Positions 22,101 to 31,006 of a stretch of DNA of 64,000 nucleotides are shown here, piece after piece. The stretch is from Leuctra nigra (taxonomy: Eukaryota; Arthropoda; Insecta; Plecoptera; Leuctridae): positions 16,991,073-17,055,072 of the forward strand of contig OW203767.1 in the NCBI GenBank assembly GCA_934045905.1, read 5' to 3'. Every line of letters begins with the position of its first letter. Position 1 is the stretch's first letter. A model generated the notes under the pieces. The model saw only the letters and a list, made by a program, of their open reading frames with translations, did no database searches and was not told the origin of the DNA. The position numbers were made by a program, and so were the translations under genes.

Positions 22101-25100
22101 CATCTAAAGAAGATGAAAGTGATGTAATTTCACTGTTTTCTCGGCCCTCTAGCTCGCAAATGGAATAACATTTTGTTCCCAAATTTGGTATATGAGTTGA
22201 GGTGGGCCATAGCTCGAAATTAAGATATTTTGCAACAATGTGAGATTTTCCAATTTTGAGATCCAGTAGGCCGAAAATGCTATGTTGTTGCTTACAGTAA
22301 AAGTGTTCGGTCTGCTCCTCAGTTTATTAGGCATTTACGGTATGTTGAGTGACTGTGAGTGTATAGTACGACTTGGCTGGGTGGAGCGACCGCTCCACTA
22401 GATATTACAAATAATATTTTCATCAATGTGGATAGGATACTATGAATTTGGCACTAGTTTACTAAACATCTAACAAAAAAGGCTGACGTCAATGTTTCAA
22501 TTTGTGTTGACATTCACCATTCACCTGAGAAGGCAGTCTGCCAGTGATGCAGGTACGTATTTTGATTAACTGATCCATTTTACACATTTATATATGCATT
22601 TATTCTAGAGATGGGTCGATACCACTTTTTCACCGATACCGATACTCACTTTATGATTAGCGATACCGATAGTATCGCCGATACTTTTGTTTCTTTATAT
22701 TTCTGTAGTTCATGTCCACCAAAGTCTCAATTCTAACAAAATTCACAAAACTAGAGATTTTTTTGGAGATTATGTCACTTGCAACCTTGGCTCTGATTGG
22801 TTGAGGCATCTGCCAATGGTGATACAGCTCACTGACGTGATGCCAATGAGCACCAATGGTGGGAAAACGGCCACAATTCAAAATTTCAACTAAAAAAGTA
22901 ATAAGTATCGAAGTATCGAAAATATTGCACTCGGGTATCGGTATCGGCCATCTCTTATATTTTTTTTCCAGTGTTCTTTTTCTACTCTGTTTTCCTGACC
23001 CTTTCACTTGTTAATATGGGCCTTTTCGCATCCCGGGCCATTCCCCCAGTCCGCCTCTTCTCGAAGGAGATTTACATGTTTTCTCCGGCAGGTATTCGAG
23101 GCACCTCCAGCGGGCTGCAGATTGTGCGTGGTAGCAACCAACGTAGCCGAGACGTCGCTCACGATCCCTGGAGTGAAGTACGTGATTGACTGCGGCAAAG
23201 TGAAGTCGCGTCTCTACGACACCGTGACCGGGGTGTCGGCCTATCGGGTCACGTGGTGCAGCAAGGCGGGAGCCAATCAGAGAGCAGGTCGGGCTGGCCG
23301 GACTTCTGCAGGCCACTGTTACAGGTGAGCCTGCCGTACAAGACATTCAAATGTTGTATAGTACCTAATTCTATTTTTAAATATGTTATGTACAAGTCTC
23401 ATATTTTTATCGTGGTATTGAGTGTTTGAAAATTCTATAATGATTCTGCAGGCTGTACTCGTCCGCCGTGTTCACCGATGAGTTTGAAGAGTTTGCTCGG
23501 CCGGAGATCCAACGCAAGCCCGTGGATGACCTGGTGCTGCAGATGAAGTCGATGGGCATCGTCAAGGTGTTGAACTTCCCCTTCCCCTCGTCCCCCGACC
23601 AGATGCAGCTCAAGTCAGCGGAGAAGCGGCTGCAGTTGCTCGGGGCGCTCTCGGTCCCAGGCAAGGCGCAAGGTTCGTTGACACTGCACTTGTGGCCATC
23701 TACTGGATCTACTTACTGTTTATTTATTAAGCCTATATTCTCAATGGAGCTGAGGCTCCACTAGTGAGAATGTAATAGAGAAGGGAGGAGAGGAAACCCG
23801 GTACCGGCATGTAGCCTACTCCTGACGAAAGATACCAAGGGGGCCAACGGCTTAACGTCCCATCCGAAGGACGGTGTGACATTCACCGCACGGGCCTCCT
23901 AAAGCCACGCTGTCGAGAGACTGATAACAGGTGGAGGGAGGTCGTCACACTAACCCCCAAACACCCCTGTCTCTCTGGCCCAACGGCAGCAACCTGGCAA
24001 GGCAGAGTTGAATGGTCACCCATCCAACCGCTGACTGCGCTCAATGTTGTTTAACCTCATTGATCTAACGAGAACCGAGGTATCCAACACACCAGCCGTT
24101 GGGTTGGGTTTACTTTACAGTGATTCCTCATAGGTTTTGGAAGGGGGACAGTGGAATAGTTTTTTTTTAGAGTTTTGCATTCAAGTCCTTTATTTTCATG
24201 ATCCCTTGCCAGCTGGAACCCATAATTAATTGTTTGTATATTGCTTTAGTTCTGTGTTCTGTGTTATAACATATAATAAAAATATATGTATTATTATTAG
24301 GTAGATATTATTTTTGTGGGGCTTTATAGCTTAGGTTATTAGCTCCAAACTTTTTGTTCTAACTATACATTTAGAATTTCCGTGCTCACACAATTTGTTT
24401 GTTGTATTTCATAATAATTATATTGAAGTCGACCTTAATTGTTTTATTTAGTTTTAGCCTTGATTAATTTTTTTTTAATTATTTGAATATCGATTAAATA
24501 CTGTGTAGTAGAAAGTTCAAATTAGTGCTAAATGTGTAATCAAATATGTTTCAACTTGTATGACTTTTCAATTAAAATATCTAGATAGTTAAAATGTCTG
24601 AGTTGTTTGATATTTAACCTTGTGTTTCACAGAGGACAGCCGCATCACGGCCCTGGGCCAGGCGATGTCCGCGTTCCCCGTGTCTCCTCGCTACGGCAAG
24701 ATGCTGGCACTGAGCCACCAGCGCAATCTGTTGGCCTACGTCGTGTGCATGGTGGCAGCACTGTCCGTGCAGGAGGTGCTGCTCGACGCGAGGGGGGGCG
24801 CTGGGGAGTGGGGCAGGAGGAGGAGGCAGTGGGCGGGCTCCGCCAACTCTCTGCTATTGGGTGAGCGCTTAGTACTTGCTAGTCGGCTGTAGAGTTGGTT
24901 TCTCTTCGATGTCTTGTCATCTACAAATCCTGCTGATTATATAAATATTCAACACATTGTGAGATAGGACTAATAAAAAACAGGAATATTTTAGTAGAGG
25001 AGTGCTGAATTCCTATTTTTAATGTAATTTGGTCAGTAGATGTATTTTCTAAAATTATCTTGCATTTTGGGGAACAGTGGCCGTGGTCTCACCAGCAGTA

Positions 25101-28100
25101 TTCTGTACCATTGACCTGGACCCCTATTTTGAGATTGTTCGAGGGCTTGTATAATCGAGCTTGGCGGCAAAGTGATGTCCTTCCGAATGAAATAGCATTT
25201 AATCTGCCATGTCAGTTTATTATTTTGTTTGGTGTGACGTCAGGCGGCCATCTGTATGAAAGTTTTCTCGAACGATCTCGAAAATAAAATAGGTATTACT
25301 CTGATATAATGTTAGTAAAGGGTGAATGATGTTTATTATATCACTCCATTGTGAAGTGAGTTGGACTTTTTCTTGAAATAGAACCTTGTTTTAGTATTCA
25401 ATTACATTTTACATACATTTTTAGATACATAACTGGAAATTTCAAATTACATATGTTGTACGATACTTAATTCTTTATTTTCTTGTTTGCAGGAGATCCC
25501 ATGGTATTGCTGAGAGCGGTTGGTGCAGCTGAGTTCGCTGGTGCTGAAGGCAAGCTGGAGCAGTTTTGTGCAGACAATGGTCTCAGGTATGCTGGAAAGA
25601 AACACTACACTCTGATCTGTCATACAAAAGAGCACCACTTCCTCTGCTCTACGCTTCCAATACTGTATTAAAAACAGATTGAACACAAATGTCTTCATAT
25701 TTAATGTATGTAGTAATCGATGCCTTCTTCTATCAGATACAAGGCCATCGTGGAGGTGCGTAAACTCCGCTTGCAACTGACGGCGGAGATCAACTTGAAT
25801 GTCCCGTTGTTGGAGCTGTGTGTCGACCCGAGGCTGAAGCCTCCCACCGATCTGGAGGCTCGACAACTAAGGCAGATCGTTCTCGCTGGCTCAGTCGGGC
25901 AAGTAGCTCATCGCGTGCAGCCGGAGGAGATCAAACTAGCGGAGGACAAGGACAAGTGGCGGAATGCATATCGGTGAGTTGACAGATCAGGTCAATGTGC
26001 GAGTGGAAATTGTCAAGTGCTTGTGTCTGTTATGTTGTCACCACCCAGGAAGTGGTACTAATAAACTCATAAAAAAGCTCTTAGCTTTTTGTAACTTATA
26101 TAATTTTGTAACCCACCGATGGCTGCCACCTTAGCGCGGTGGTAGGGTTTGCGTTGGCCAATGATCCATTGCAGCTACGCCGGCGAGCATATGCTCATGT
26201 GTAAGGGTTACCCATGCCGGACAGGTCAGTGGTGAGGTCCAGACAAAGAGCAGCCAGGGTCGGCCTAACCATGTCCTCCCTTGAATTTGCGGTCCCCTCC
26301 CCTCCCCTCGGGCCGGCCTTCCCCCTCGAGATGGTGATCCCCCTGAAATCGGGTTCCGCAGGCCCGAATCCTCACACCCCCCGGTCCGTCCCCATTCCGG
26401 CCTGGCCTCCCCACCAGTGTTGGACTCCCCCGGATCGGGCCCGTTAGGTCGACCCCTCCCCATGTCCACCACTTATATCAACAAAGTTAAATGCAAAAAT
26501 GCAAAAATTAATGTGCGCAATATAACCTCGTCGTTGACGAACCGTTAAACCACAATAATCTAATCTAATCTAATTTTGTAATTGCCAATAATCCAATTTC
26601 AGAGAGGTTTTAAAGATTTACAGTTCATACTTTTATTAGGGGTGGACTAGTCCAAAATACAATGTAAAAAAATTAGAGAAATGGACGATAAAAAATGTAT
26701 TAGCTTATCAGTTATCACATTTCAAAATTCTTCACTCTCCCCCCCCCCCCCCCCCCCCCCTTCCCCCGGGGAAAGGGGACCTTTTTACTGACACATTTTG
26801 CTATGGAGAAACCTGGATCTTTCAGCCCAGTCAATATCTGCCTTCGGTATCTCTTTAAGATAGTGATTGCTTCACATTCAATCAATTCAAAAATGTTTCA
26901 TTTATTATTTTTTTGAAATGTATTTGTTTCCGTCCTACTTTCTTCTGTGACTTCCATGGGGACATGGTGTGTCTTACATTGATTGTACGGTACTAAGAGC
27001 AGTGAATTTCTTCAGGTGTGGCGAGCTGGAAGAGCCCGTGTTCATGCACATGGAGAGCGTCCTGCGGAAGACCCGACCCGACTGGGTGGTCTTCCAGGAG
27101 GTGTTCGAGACGACCAAGATGGTGATGCGAGGACTGACAGCTATCGAACCCGAGTGGCTGCCGATCTACGTCCGAAGCGCTTGCAATTTGACGCAGCCTC
27201 AAGCCGAGCCGCCGCCAAGATACGATCCTGTCTCGGGAACAGTCCTGTGTCACGTCGGAGGATCATTTGGTGAGATCATTTACTGAAGGTGTCATCAATA
27301 ACATTTCCTCCTTAAAATTATAGGAATTAGTGGGTAATTTCATATTTTCTGTGATTTCTACTTTCTAGCAATGAAACAAAAGTACCTACATAACATCTTC
27401 ATGTAATTGAAGGCTACCATTCACTGGTACCTAGCTTGACTGGTTGACTACCATCAACTCTTGATTCTCTGTCTTTATCTCGTACATTAATGTAAGATAA
27501 CTAAGATCTACTGTCTCTTTCTACTGATTGTAGGTAAAGGAGCGTGGCCACTGCCATGTGTCGAGGTGGAGTACCCAGCTGGTCTGGATCGATACAAGTG
27601 GTTTGCTCGCTTCCTACTAGATGGCAGCGTATGTCCGAAACTGTCTAAATACACTCCGTCCTTGTTGTCTGCTCCTGCGACGATGGTGAAGTCCTGGGCC
27701 AAGTGAGTGCAACTGGATTCTTTATGCTGCGGTTCATGGAACATGTGTGGAACATGTTGGAATTATACTGTTTATTGACGAAGCACTTATTTATTCTCAG
27801 CCTGCAACCGCGGACAACTGCAATGCTGACAGCATTGACCCTCAAGCAGGTGGACTCGAGCGAAAAACTTTTCGAAATTTGGAGATCTGATGCACAATGT
27901 GAGTTTTAAACCAGTGTCTAATTGAGAAACCTTTTCTTTGGTATCTTTGCTTTGAAAGCCCTTGGCCACACTAGAGGCGCATTCCGCACGATCTTGGCAG
28001 CCCTGATTTAATCAAGTAAATCCTATAATTTCATTTCAACCCAAGTAAATACTCGATATGAATCAAACTTACTGCGAAAGTCGGAGTCCATTATCTCAAT

Positions 28101-28307
28101 CTGTCCCTGCAAAATATCTAGGACATGTAGATCCTTGTGTATTGGACTCTTGACTTTGCAAATAGATTTTTATGGTGAAATAGTCCTGTTAGGATGAAAT
28201 TGTGATAGTACCCATTTGTTTCAGATTTGCTTGATGCTTTCAAGAAGTGGCTTCCCGACTCTGCACACAACGAACTTGCACTCACGTGGCCACCAATTGA
28301 CCGGTGA
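10111..28307 (+). CDS. DHX37: DEAH-box RNA helicase DHX37 (Dhr1/kurz), complete, 20 exons, 1177 residues
   Basis: Exons: 10111-10200, 10480-10662, 10837-11121, 11391-11698, 12088-12249, 13655-13844, 14515-14730, 16323-16458, 16771-16859, 17146-17287, 18071-18186, 23092-23324, 23452-23672, 24633-24860, 25493-25586, 25737-25973, 27016-27269, 27534-27702, 27801-27898, 28225-28307. All junctions are GT-AG and phases agree; the total is 3534 nt, 1177 residues (human about 1157). The N-terminus is basic ([13 protein letters not shown]). The helicase core has GETGSGKT (322-329), PRRVAA (353-358), DEAH (419-422), SAT (455-457), [12 protein letters not shown] (655-666) and QRAGRAGR (702-709), followed by ratchet/OB and C-terminal domains. 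An acidic insert (about 580-625) interrupts RecA2. DHX37/Dhr1 releases U3 snoRNA from pre-rRNA during small-subunit assembly in the nucleolus. The start codon context is AAGATGG. Exon 13 uses a weaker GTTCGT donor. Catalytic motifs are intact. Confidence 0.95.
12281..13459. mobile_element. Older DNA element in DHX37 intron 5, split by a nested hAT-like insertion
   Basis: The left end reads GGTCGGTTCGTTTA...CTGCCAAATCTGCC. The right end, reversed, reads GGTCTGTTCATTTA...CTGCCAAATGGCAG. These degraded ends bracket the younger element at 12405-13105. The body again has inverted similarity (TGTGGTAGCTCAGCC / GGCTCTACCACAGGC). The class is not determined. Confidence 0.55.
12405..13105. mobile_element. 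Non-autonomous hAT-like transposon, 8-bp TSD, with G-run
   Basis: It begins CAGGGGCGGATCTAG and ends GGATCCGCCCCTG. An exact 8-bp duplication TGTAGCCA flanks it (12397-12404 and 13106-13113). A run of about 19 G lies near 13050-13068. Two internal blocks with CCCCGCAGGG about 130 bp apart show internal repetition, and the same word recurs in the element at 14960-15961. There is no coding capacity. Confidence 0.9.
14827..16290. mobile_element. piggyBac-like (TTAA) non-autonomous element, interrupted, right end degraded
   Basis: The left end is TTAA followed by GGTGGTGCAAGCACGAGC. The body matches the element at 59554-60082 in ordered blocks: AATTTTAATCATGATTAGAT, GACAAACTTAGGGTTA, TTGGCACATTT, AATTGGTTAACGGGTTTGGTCTCC and GAAACAATTTTTCTCTC. 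It is split at 14959 by the younger element 14960-15961. The expected right terminus near 16275-16290 is not recognisable, so that end is approximate. It occupies DHX37 intron 7. Confidence 0.7.
14960..15961. mobile_element. Non-autonomous hAT-like transposon, 8-bp TSD, with about 170-bp internal repeats
   Basis: It begins CAGGCGCGTAGGAA and ends TTCCTACGCGCCTG, a perfect 14-bp inverted repeat. GTTAGCAC is duplicated exactly at 14952-14959 and 15962-15969. The interior has four diverged tandem units of about 160-180 bp (15070-15600), each with a CCCCGCAGG- or CCCTGCAAGG-type start followed by TTTTTTGAGTTTTTG. A C-run lies at 15930-15948. It is nested in the TTAA element. Confidence 0.9.
16466..16703. 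mobile_element. 238-bp MITE in DHX37 intron 8
   Basis: AATGGGGTTGTTCAC at the left is matched by GTGAACAACCCCATT at the right, a perfect 15-bp inverted repeat. The body contains paired CCAATCA words. It fills most of a 312-bp intron, starting only 7 bp after the exon end, and the intron is otherwise short. Confidence 0.8.
18267..18659. mobile_element. Foldback element with two 158-bp inverted arms
   Basis: The left arm is 18267-18424 and the right arm 18502-18659, with a 77-bp spacer. The arms are close to perfect reverse complements, from CCCCATAAAAAACACTC at the outer end to CTTGGCGCATCGT at the inner end. No protein is encoded. It lies in DHX37 intron 11, which is about 4.9 kb, and directly abuts the Helitron-like segment that follows. 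Confidence 0.9.
19961..20191 (+). CDS. Small basic protein, possible remnant of a Helitron Rep N-terminus
   Basis: A 76-residue frame, very rich in Lys/Arg, with [19 protein letters not shown] near the middle. Arthropod Helitron Rep/helicase proteins often begin with repeated ETPEQR-type basic segments, and the location inside a Helitron-like element fits. No Rep or helicase motif follows the stop, so this would be a decayed fragment. It could equally be a chance frame. It lies on the sense strand of a DHX37 intron and is not spliced into that gene. Confidence 0.3.
   Translation: MPKNGKTSARMKAIKAKKRLREIEDQETDEAKSKRLKQNVVNNKASRSKETPDQTAARRYSNNQRNTRSRAAGIAD
21113..21830 (-). pseudogene. 5'-truncated non-LTR retrotransposon: C-terminal part of reverse transcriptase
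   Basis: Read on the minus strand, one frame from about 21825 to 21402 encodes the region after the RT domain that is typical of CR1/Jockey-type elements: [27 protein letters not shown], an [11 protein letters not shown] segment and [14 protein letters not shown] stop follows at 21402, then a roughly 270-bp 3' UTR and an (ATT)n tail, seen as (AAT)n on the plus strand at 21113-21129. This is the expected structure of a 5'-truncated retroposon. The catalytic YxDD part is missing. It is inserted in the Helitron-like segment, antisense to DHX37. Confidence 0.8.
22086..22104. repeat. ATC microsatellite
   Basis: About six TCA/ATC triplets in a row, inside the Helitron-like element just before its conserved right part. 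The corresponding position of the second copy (63508-63557) has AAT and AGT triplet runs instead. Confidence 0.8.
23775..24115. repeat. Probable retroposon-derived repeat in DHX37 intron 13
   Basis: A GC-rich block with CGGCTTAACGTCCCATCCGA, GACGGTGTGACATTCACCGC and AACCCCAAACACCCC-like phrases. It stands out from the AT-rich intron. I recognise the phrase as recurring in arthropod interspersed repeats, but there is no second copy here to prove it. Confidence 0.35.
26112..26570 (+). mobile_element. GC-rich retroposon (SINE-like), copy 1, with AATCT tail and 11-bp TSD
   Basis: It runs from CCCACCGATGGCTGCCACC to a tail of AATCTAATCTAATC. It is flanked by the direct repeat TAATTTTGTAA (26101-26111 and 26571-26581). 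The body is GC-rich with CCATGCCGGACAGGTCAG, CCCTGAAATCGGGTTCCG and GACTCCCCCGGATCGGGCCC; near the tail it has GTCGTTGACGAACCGTTAAAC. A second, more than 85 percent similar copy lies inverted at 40962-41403. A variable pentanucleotide tail plus TSD indicates target-primed retrotransposition. It is in DHX37 intron 16. Confidence 0.85.
26737..26776. repeat. C-run with adjacent G-run
   Basis: About 22 consecutive C, then TT, CCCCC, GGGG and AAAGGGG, in DHX37 intron 16. It may form an i-motif or quadruplex, and assembly length is likely inexact here. Confidence 0.7.
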
Positions 28308-28473
28308 GGTCATCTGGAATGCTGAAGGTAAAACAATCTTCCTTTCTCATCTGCAAGAGACCACAACGAAAGTGACTAGCGCTACCATCAAGTGACTTAT
28401 TAAACCTCACCGACTCAGTCAGATTCTGTGTGCTGGCCCTCCTTATTCTTGTAGCAGATTTAGGCAAAATGTA

Positions 28474-28479
28474 AATAAA
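28474..28479 (+). terminator. Polyadenylation signal of DHX37
   Basis: A canonical AATAAA lies 167 bp after the stop codon, followed within 20-40 bp by a GT-rich stretch (GTTTTGGTGTTGTTT), the expected cleavage-factor layout. Confidence 0.65.
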
Positions 28480-28519
28480 TATTACAATGCACAGGAGTAC
28501 TGTTTTGGTGTTGTTTACA

Positions 28520-31006
28520 CTCTAATGATCTGAACCCTCCCTGCATTTCCAGATTTTTAATCTACGGCTTATTGGCTAGATGTGCGATTTTCAATATTTG
28601 GTTTCCTTCATACACTTAAAATATCCTTCTGGACTACTCCCAGTATCTTTACTATCCAGTGGGACTATCTATTCTCGAGTTTGTTGTAAATTTTCACCAT
28701 GAAGATTGCGCCACTGTACAATGAATTCAAGCTAAATTAACATTGAAAAAAATACAAGATTTTACTTCATTTCACCTCTATGATTTCACAAAGTCGAATC
28801 AATGGTTTCAATCCGAGAATGGCACCCAGGATAGCGTCAAATTGTAGGTAATGTCATAGTCGGGCATCGAGCGGCTTGGCTTCCAAATAATACCCTAGCT
28901 ATGGATTTGAGGATTAAGGAAAGTTTGTTAAATAAATGAAAACGGATTGTTTTTTACCAACATGCATCCAAGGCACCTACAAAGGTAGTAATTTATTTTG
29001 TCAACTACTAAATTGATGGCCAATTGGCTTGAACAAATCAAACATTCACAATTTGCAGTATATACTGTTTAAAAGCAAATAACAATTAATAGTAATAATA
29101 TTGATAACCTTGAGTGACACTGGACAAGGTTATTTGCATAGGACAAGGAATTTTAGCGAAAATACCGGTTTTTATCGTACCTAATTTTAGCAGTATTTGT
29201 AAGTAAAGTTGAAGATGTGATGTTCACTGTAGTCGAGTTGTGGGTTGATTTGTAAAAGATTTGGGGACTAGCAGAGAGAAGTCAATTGATATCAACAACT
29301 GTAAACATAGAATAAACTTTTAAAAATATATATAAAAAAACATTACCAAAGATCATTAAATACTCCTGACCAGTGACACTCCTGATTTCATCCACTTTGA
29401 ATTTCCTAATTACCAACACTCAATAATGTGCGTCTCGTTCCAGTAACATTTAGATGAGCTCTTGCTCTTCAAGAGTTAACAATGTAATGCTGCATCATTA
29501 AAATTTACCGGAAGGAGGCCCACATTCACAGTCGGAAACACAACAGACAGCAAACATCAAGATACAACAATGGTAATAAAAATATAGCATACTTAGTGAG
29601 TGCACCCAACATCGGAACTAGGGTGGCCGATGCTACGATTTCGGAAAATAAATAACAATCACTATCGAGATATTGAGGCAATTGAAACATAATTTGTTTT
29701 TAAATAATAATACTCTCAACAAAATGTTGGGCTGATAATGTAGAACTAACATCAAACATTCTATGTGGTTAGAAAATGTGATCCCAATTTAGTTGCCGTT
29801 TAACTTAATGTAATACATTGGTATGTCAAAAATATGATATATTTCCATGTTAAATTTATTGGTAAAACGAAAAGTTTTGAACAGTGATAGATCATGGAAA
29901 TGTGCTTGAAAACCCAGCCACGTCTTGTATGGTAGGTATCGTCACACTTAGTAAAGGCGAACTGGAACATGCTTTATTCATTACGAATCCATCCAATTCA
30001 TACAAATTAAGTTCTACGTCATCTTCTCCTCCGTAATACATTGAAAGCAGTAGTTTCATTACTAATTTGCCACACAAATATTTTTTTTATGGAAAATTGA
30101 TCTTTTATATTAATCTGAATTTTTCAATGAAATATATTATTGTATTCTGCAGGTAGGATTACGCCTATATAATCTAACTATTATAATAATATTTATCCCT
30201 AATTTATTATATTATATATTTTATCTAATCTCTTATTATATTATATATTATTATCATTTTCTTCTTTACACAATATGGTACAAATGCTACAAAATTCTCA
30301 AATATGTGTATTTTGTTATAACGTTGAAGCATTGTATGGAAGGCTGAGTGCCAATCATACCTCGTTTGAAACAGTGGTGTCCATTTAAAAAATTGTCGGA
30401 TTCAAAAATTTTAAAAATTGATCTTGGCTGGCTCAACTGGCAAAGTTGACTATTGTGAATCGTATTTATTTTATAAAGTTTATATTGTTTTGTTTCTCAA
30501 TGATTGATGAATTAAGTTTAGTAGATGATTTCAAATGTCAATTCAAATAATATAATGCGTTACATCAGATATTTGAAAGCTAATTAATTATACCTACGAA
30601 ATATAATGCCAAAATTATCAAAACAAGTACCTATCAACTAGAGTACCTACTAGAAAAAATACCAACAAAATAAATAAACCGGATGTGTTTTCAGAAAGTA
30701 TAAAATCATAAGACAGTAAACATCAGGACATGCAACATATTCACCAACCAAGTAGGGTTAGAGATCACAACTTCCGTACAGACTTGGAGCTTGGCACAAG
30801 ATCTTGCCGTCTCGTTGCCAATTGTTTCATGTAATATTCTTTCTTGAGAAAATAAAAGTAATATAACAAGCACAGAATGGGATTAACACATTCCCACTAA
30901 TAGTCTCAACAGACCGCCTCGCAGAGCCACCAAGAGAAAATGTTAACTAAAGTATAATCCTTGAATCTGTGTAACTGGCTTAATTTAATGGAATTATTGT
31001 GACTGT
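28520..31006. other. Intergenic region between convergent DHX37 and BAHD1-like genes
   Basis: AT-rich, with no coding region I can support. It probably holds the 3' UTR of the minus-strand BAHD1-like gene, whose poly(A) site I cannot fix. A long TTATTATATTATA-type low-complexity stretch lies at about 30175-30250. Confidence 0.5.

Larger units (their letters stand above)
18660..22401 (+). mobile_element. Helitron-like element in DHX37 intron 11 (left end uncertain)
   Basis: The right end carries a GC-rich hairpin (GTGGAGCGACCGCTCCAC) running into CTAG at 22398-22401, the layout of a Helitron 3' terminus. A second copy in reverse orientation at 63237 ends with the same hairpin and CTAG, and shares TACGACTTGGCTGG, GAAAATCTCACATTGTTGC-type and CCAAATTTGGGAACA-type blocks. 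The interior includes several GATATGACGTCACTTCCGG-like words and an (ATC)n run at 22086-22104. The left boundary is set only by the foldback element; a TATCACTAA motif at 18661 is a possible 5' end. A small basic reading frame lies inside. Confidence 0.45.
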
